Position numbers and translations under genes: made by a program. Below are positions 61,929 to 64,000 of a stretch of 64,000 nt of DNA, piece after piece. Numbering within the stretch: position 1 is the first letter of the stretch; each line of letters opens with the position of its first letter. The notes under the pieces were generated by a model that ran no database searches, was not told the DNA's origin, and worked only from the letters and a program-made list of their open reading frames with translations. Origin of the DNA: Pandoraea capi (GTDB lineage Bacteria > Pseudomonadota > Gammaproteobacteria > Burkholderiales > Burkholderiaceae); contig NZ_CABPRV010000007.1 of the NCBI RefSeq assembly GCF_902459735.1, positions 1-64,000 on the forward strand, written 5' to 3'.

Positions 61929-63035
61929 ATGTCTGCCCTGTTTTCCCCGTTTGAACTGAAAAGCGTGAAGCTGCGCAACCGCGTGGCGATTCCGCCGATG
62001 TGCCAGTACAGCGCCGTCGATGGCGTGACCAACGACTGGCACCTGGCCCATTACGCCAGCCTCGCGCGCGGTGGCGCCGGTCTGGTGATCGTGGAGGCGA
62101 CCGCCGTCTCGCCCGAAGGCCGCATTACGCCGGGATGCACCGGTCTGTGGAACGACGAACAGGCGCAGGGCATGGCGCGCATCGCTGCGGCCATCAAGTC
62201 GCACGGCGCGGTGCCCGGTATCCAGATCGCCCACGCCGGTCGCAAGGCCAGCGCGAACCGTCCGTGGGAAGGCGACGATCACATCGCTGAAGACGATTCG
62301 CGTGGCTGGCCGACGATTGCGCCGTCCGCCGTGGCGTTCGGCAAGCATCTCGGCAAGGTGCCCACGGCCATGACGCTCGACGACATCGCACGGGTGAAGG
62401 CCGATTTCGTGGCGGCTGCGCGTCGTGCGCTCGCCGCCGGTTTCGAGTGGCTGGAGCTGCACTTCGCGCACGGCTATCTGGCGCAGAGCTTCTTCTCGTT
62501 GCATTCGAATCAGCGCGACGACGCCTACGGTGGCGACCTCGCCGGCCGCGGCCGCTTCCTGCTGGAGACGTTGGCCGCCGTGCGTGAAGTGTGGCCGGAC
62601 CATTTGCCGCTCACGGCCCGTTTCGGCGTGCTCGAATACGACGGTCGCGACGAAGAGACGCTCGCGGAATCGATCGAACTCACGCGTCAGATGCGTGAAG
62701 GCGGTCTGGATCTGCTCAACGTGAGCGTGGGTTTCTCGACGTATGAAGCGAAGATTCCCTGGGGTTCGGCATTCCTCGCGCCCATCGCCGAGCGTGTGAA
62801 GAAGGAAGCGGGCATCGCCGTCGCCTCGTCGTGGGGGATCGACGACCCGCACGCGGCCAATCGTGTGGTGGCCGATGGGCAGATGGACCTCGTGATGATC
62901 GGCCGCGCACTGCTCGCCAACCCGCACTGGCCGTACTACGCCGCTCGCGAACTCGATCTGGACCGTCCGTCGTGGGTGCTGCCCGCGCCGTATGCGCACT
63001 GGCTTGAGCGTTACGCCGTGCAGCGCGCCGCGTAA
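61929..63035 (+). CDS. Old Yellow Enzyme-family NADH:flavin oxidoreductase (XenA/YqjM type)
   Basis: The 368-residue TIM-barrel protein has the XenA/YqjM marks: Cys25 in IPPMCQYSA, QIAHAGRKASANRPW, FEWLELHFAHGYLAQSFFS, and YGGDLAGRGRFLLE. It reduces activated C=C bonds, quinones or nitro compounds with FMN and NAD(P)H. The gene starts 176 bp from the divergent LysR gene, which probably induces it in response to electrophiles. Confidence 0.95.
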   Translation: MSALFSPFELKSVKLRNRVAIPPMCQYSAVDGVTNDWHLAHYASLARGGAGLVIVEATAVSPEGRITPGCTGLWNDEQAQGMARIAAAIKSHGAVPGIQIAHAGRKASANRPWEGDDHIAEDDSRGWPTIAPSAVAFGKHLGKVPTAMTLDDIARVKADFVAAARRALAAGFEWLELHFAHGYLAQSFFSLHSNQRDDAYGGDLAGRGRFLLETLAAVREVWPDHLPLTARFGVLEYDGRDEETLAESIELTRQMREGGLDLLNVSVGFSTYEAKIPWGSAFLAPIAERVKKEAGIAVASSWGIDDPHAANRVVADGQMDLVMIGRALLANPHWPYYAARELDLDRPSWVLPAPYAHWLERYAVQRAA

Positions 63036-63154
63036 TTCACCGCGCAATACAGCGAGTAATACGCCACGTAATTCGTCGCGTAGCGTGCCGCACAGTGCGC
63101 GCAGGCACAGACCCGTCGGCTCGGCGGGCGAAAGCACCAACGCATGAAAGACAG

Positions 63155-63185
63155 CGCCCCCGGACGTCGGAAGACGCCGGGGGCG
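63155..63185. terminator. Hairpin between the convergent OYE and amidotransferase genes
   Basis: CGCCCCCGG (63155-63163) pairs with CCGGGGGCG (63177-63185). A strong stem without a clear T-run, in the 172-bp space between two convergent genes; the left part of this space (63035-63090) contains degenerate CGCGTAATTC-like repeats. Confidence 0.55.
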
Positions 63186-63207
63186 TTGTCGTATCCCGCG
63201 CGCCGGA

Positions 63208-64000
63208 TCAGGTCGCGCTGGTGGTGACGGGCCGCAGCGTCTGCGGCTGCTTGAGGTCTTCGAGAACGGTTTTCTTCGTGCGATGCGCGTCGGAGGCATC
63301 GGAGAGAATTTTCCAGAAGTCGTTGTTGGTCGACGACATCGTGATGTTCTGCCCCAGATCGGCGAGTTCGGTGAGCAGTGTGGCTGCTGTCGTGGCGCGA
63401 TAGAACTCCGGATGGAATTGCAACATGACGGCGGGTGCTGCGCCTGAATGCGCACCTTCCACCGCTTTGACGAGGTCCTTGTACACGACCGACGGTTTGA
63501 GGCTGCCCGCCGGCGCCTGCATCGACACGGGAATCGCCTGGTGATGCGCCACGGTGCTCAGAATCGATTTGCGCATGGCCTCACCGTACAGCCCGTTGCG
63601 GCTCTCTTCCGTCAGCTTGAAGCGTTGCAGGCCCTTGTGACCCTCCACGTGCTGCTGCATCTGCGCGCCGAAGTACACGTTGGCCATCTGGAAGCCACGG
63701 CACACGGCGAGCATCGGAATGCCCTTGTTGGTGGACTCGCGAATGAGCGCCAGTTCCAGCGCGGAGCGCCGGTAGTCGCCACCCCAGTTCGTCTTCGGAT
63801 CCTGCGCGGCGCCGTACAAGGCGGGCGGCACGTCTTCACCGCCGGGCAGGACGATGGCGTTCACATGCTCGCCGAGCTTCTGCGCCTTGGCGACGATGGA
63901 CGACAACTGCGGATGAGCGTCGGGATGGTCGTCGATCTCACGCAACAGCCGTTGACCGATAGGAAGGTCGTGAGGCGTGTATTCGCCGACCGTGCCGAGG
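63208..64000 (-). CDS. Class I glutamine amidotransferase-like hydrolase (PuuD-like, peptidase C26), 5' end outside the window
   Basis: At least 263 codons are present and the frame runs to the window edge (the first visible residues read LGTVGEYTPHDLPIGQR). The fold has NAIVLPGGEDVPPALYG, the nucleophile Cys in MLAVCRGFQMANVYFG, and LQFHPEFY with the catalytic His-Glu. Gamma-glutamyl-GABA hydrolase (PuuD) and related enzymes share these. The tail of about 50 residues after the HPE motif (NNDFWKILSDASDAHRTKK) is longer than usual. No puu genes are visible on this side. Confidence 0.85.
   Translation of the reverse strand, partial: LGTVGEYTPHDLPIGQRLLREIDDHPDAHPQLSSIVAKAQKLGEHVNAIVLPGGEDVPPALYGAAQDPKTNWGGDYRRSALELALIRESTNKGIPMLAVCRGFQMANVYFGAQMQQHVEGHKGLQRFKLTEESRNGLYGEAMRKSILSTVAHHQAIPVSMQAPAGSLKPSVVYKDLVKAVEGAHSGAAPAVMLQFHPEFYRATTAATLLTELADLGQNITMSSTNNDFWKILSDASDAHRTKKTVLEDLKQPQTLRPVTTSAT

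Overview
The window is 64 kb of a high-GC genome. Gene content and protein character (pcaIJF with an IclR regulator, type-2 leuA, AAHS and MHS transporters, many LysR/IclR regulators) point to a betaproteobacterium of the Burkholderiaceae, most like Pandoraea or a close relative. That assignment is inference from protein character; no rRNA or tRNA gene was seen to anchor it. About 45 protein genes are supported.

Positions 1-5500 differ from the rest. They are more AT-rich, contain what look like two insertion-sequence ends (near 1-96 and 5431-5486), and carry an unusual cassette on the minus strand: a small ORF, a GHKL-type ATPase and a large phosphoribosyltransferase-fold protein with Cys-pair knuckles, followed by the N-terminal stub of an OLD/AAA ATPase cut off by the putative IS end. 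A membrane M48 metalloprotease is divergent from it. This looks like an acquired defence or stress island and is the best candidate for an undescribed system.

From 5.6 to 34 kb the genome is ordinary chromosome: MHS transporter plus M14 deacylase; patatin plus GntP permease; HxlR regulator divergent from a luciferase-like monooxygenase; a DadA-like oxidase; aldo/keto reductase; cytochrome b561; TonB receptor plus DUF2946 protein; OmpW; a class A penicillin-binding protein; LysR, GNAT and methyltransferase genes; NAD-dependent formate dehydrogenase; glutathione transferase; chloroperoxidase-like hydrolase. An aromatic amino-acid block follows (tyrB, aroP, hpd and a divergent Lrp-type regulator), covering uptake of Tyr/Phe, transamination and oxidation to homogentisate.

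From 34 to 45 kb come leuA with a leucine-rich leader peptide, the pcaIJF operon (last steps of the beta-ketoadipate pathway) divergent from pcaR over a 34-bp palindrome, and a cluster of FAD aromatic hydroxylase, DUF2783 protein, atypical metallo-beta-lactamase-fold hydrolase and two overlapping IclR regulators. From 45 to 64 kb there are a lipoprotein histidine phosphatase, a secreted unknown, a tautomerase/LysR pair, a small secreted protein with Fap-amyloid-like repeats, an aromatic-acid transporter, opgG divergent from bglX (periplasmic glucan synthesis and a GH3 glucosidase), a LysR/tartrate dehydrogenase pair, an NtaA-type monooxygenase divergent from a sulfonate-type binding protein, a LysR/Old Yellow Enzyme pair, and a class-I glutamine amidotransferase (PuuD-like) cut by the window edge.

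Regulatory DNA is well preserved: several perfect palindromes sit in divergent promoters, an FNR/ANR-type box lies upstream of ompW, and a MerR-type long-spacer promoter lies upstream of the methyltransferase gene.
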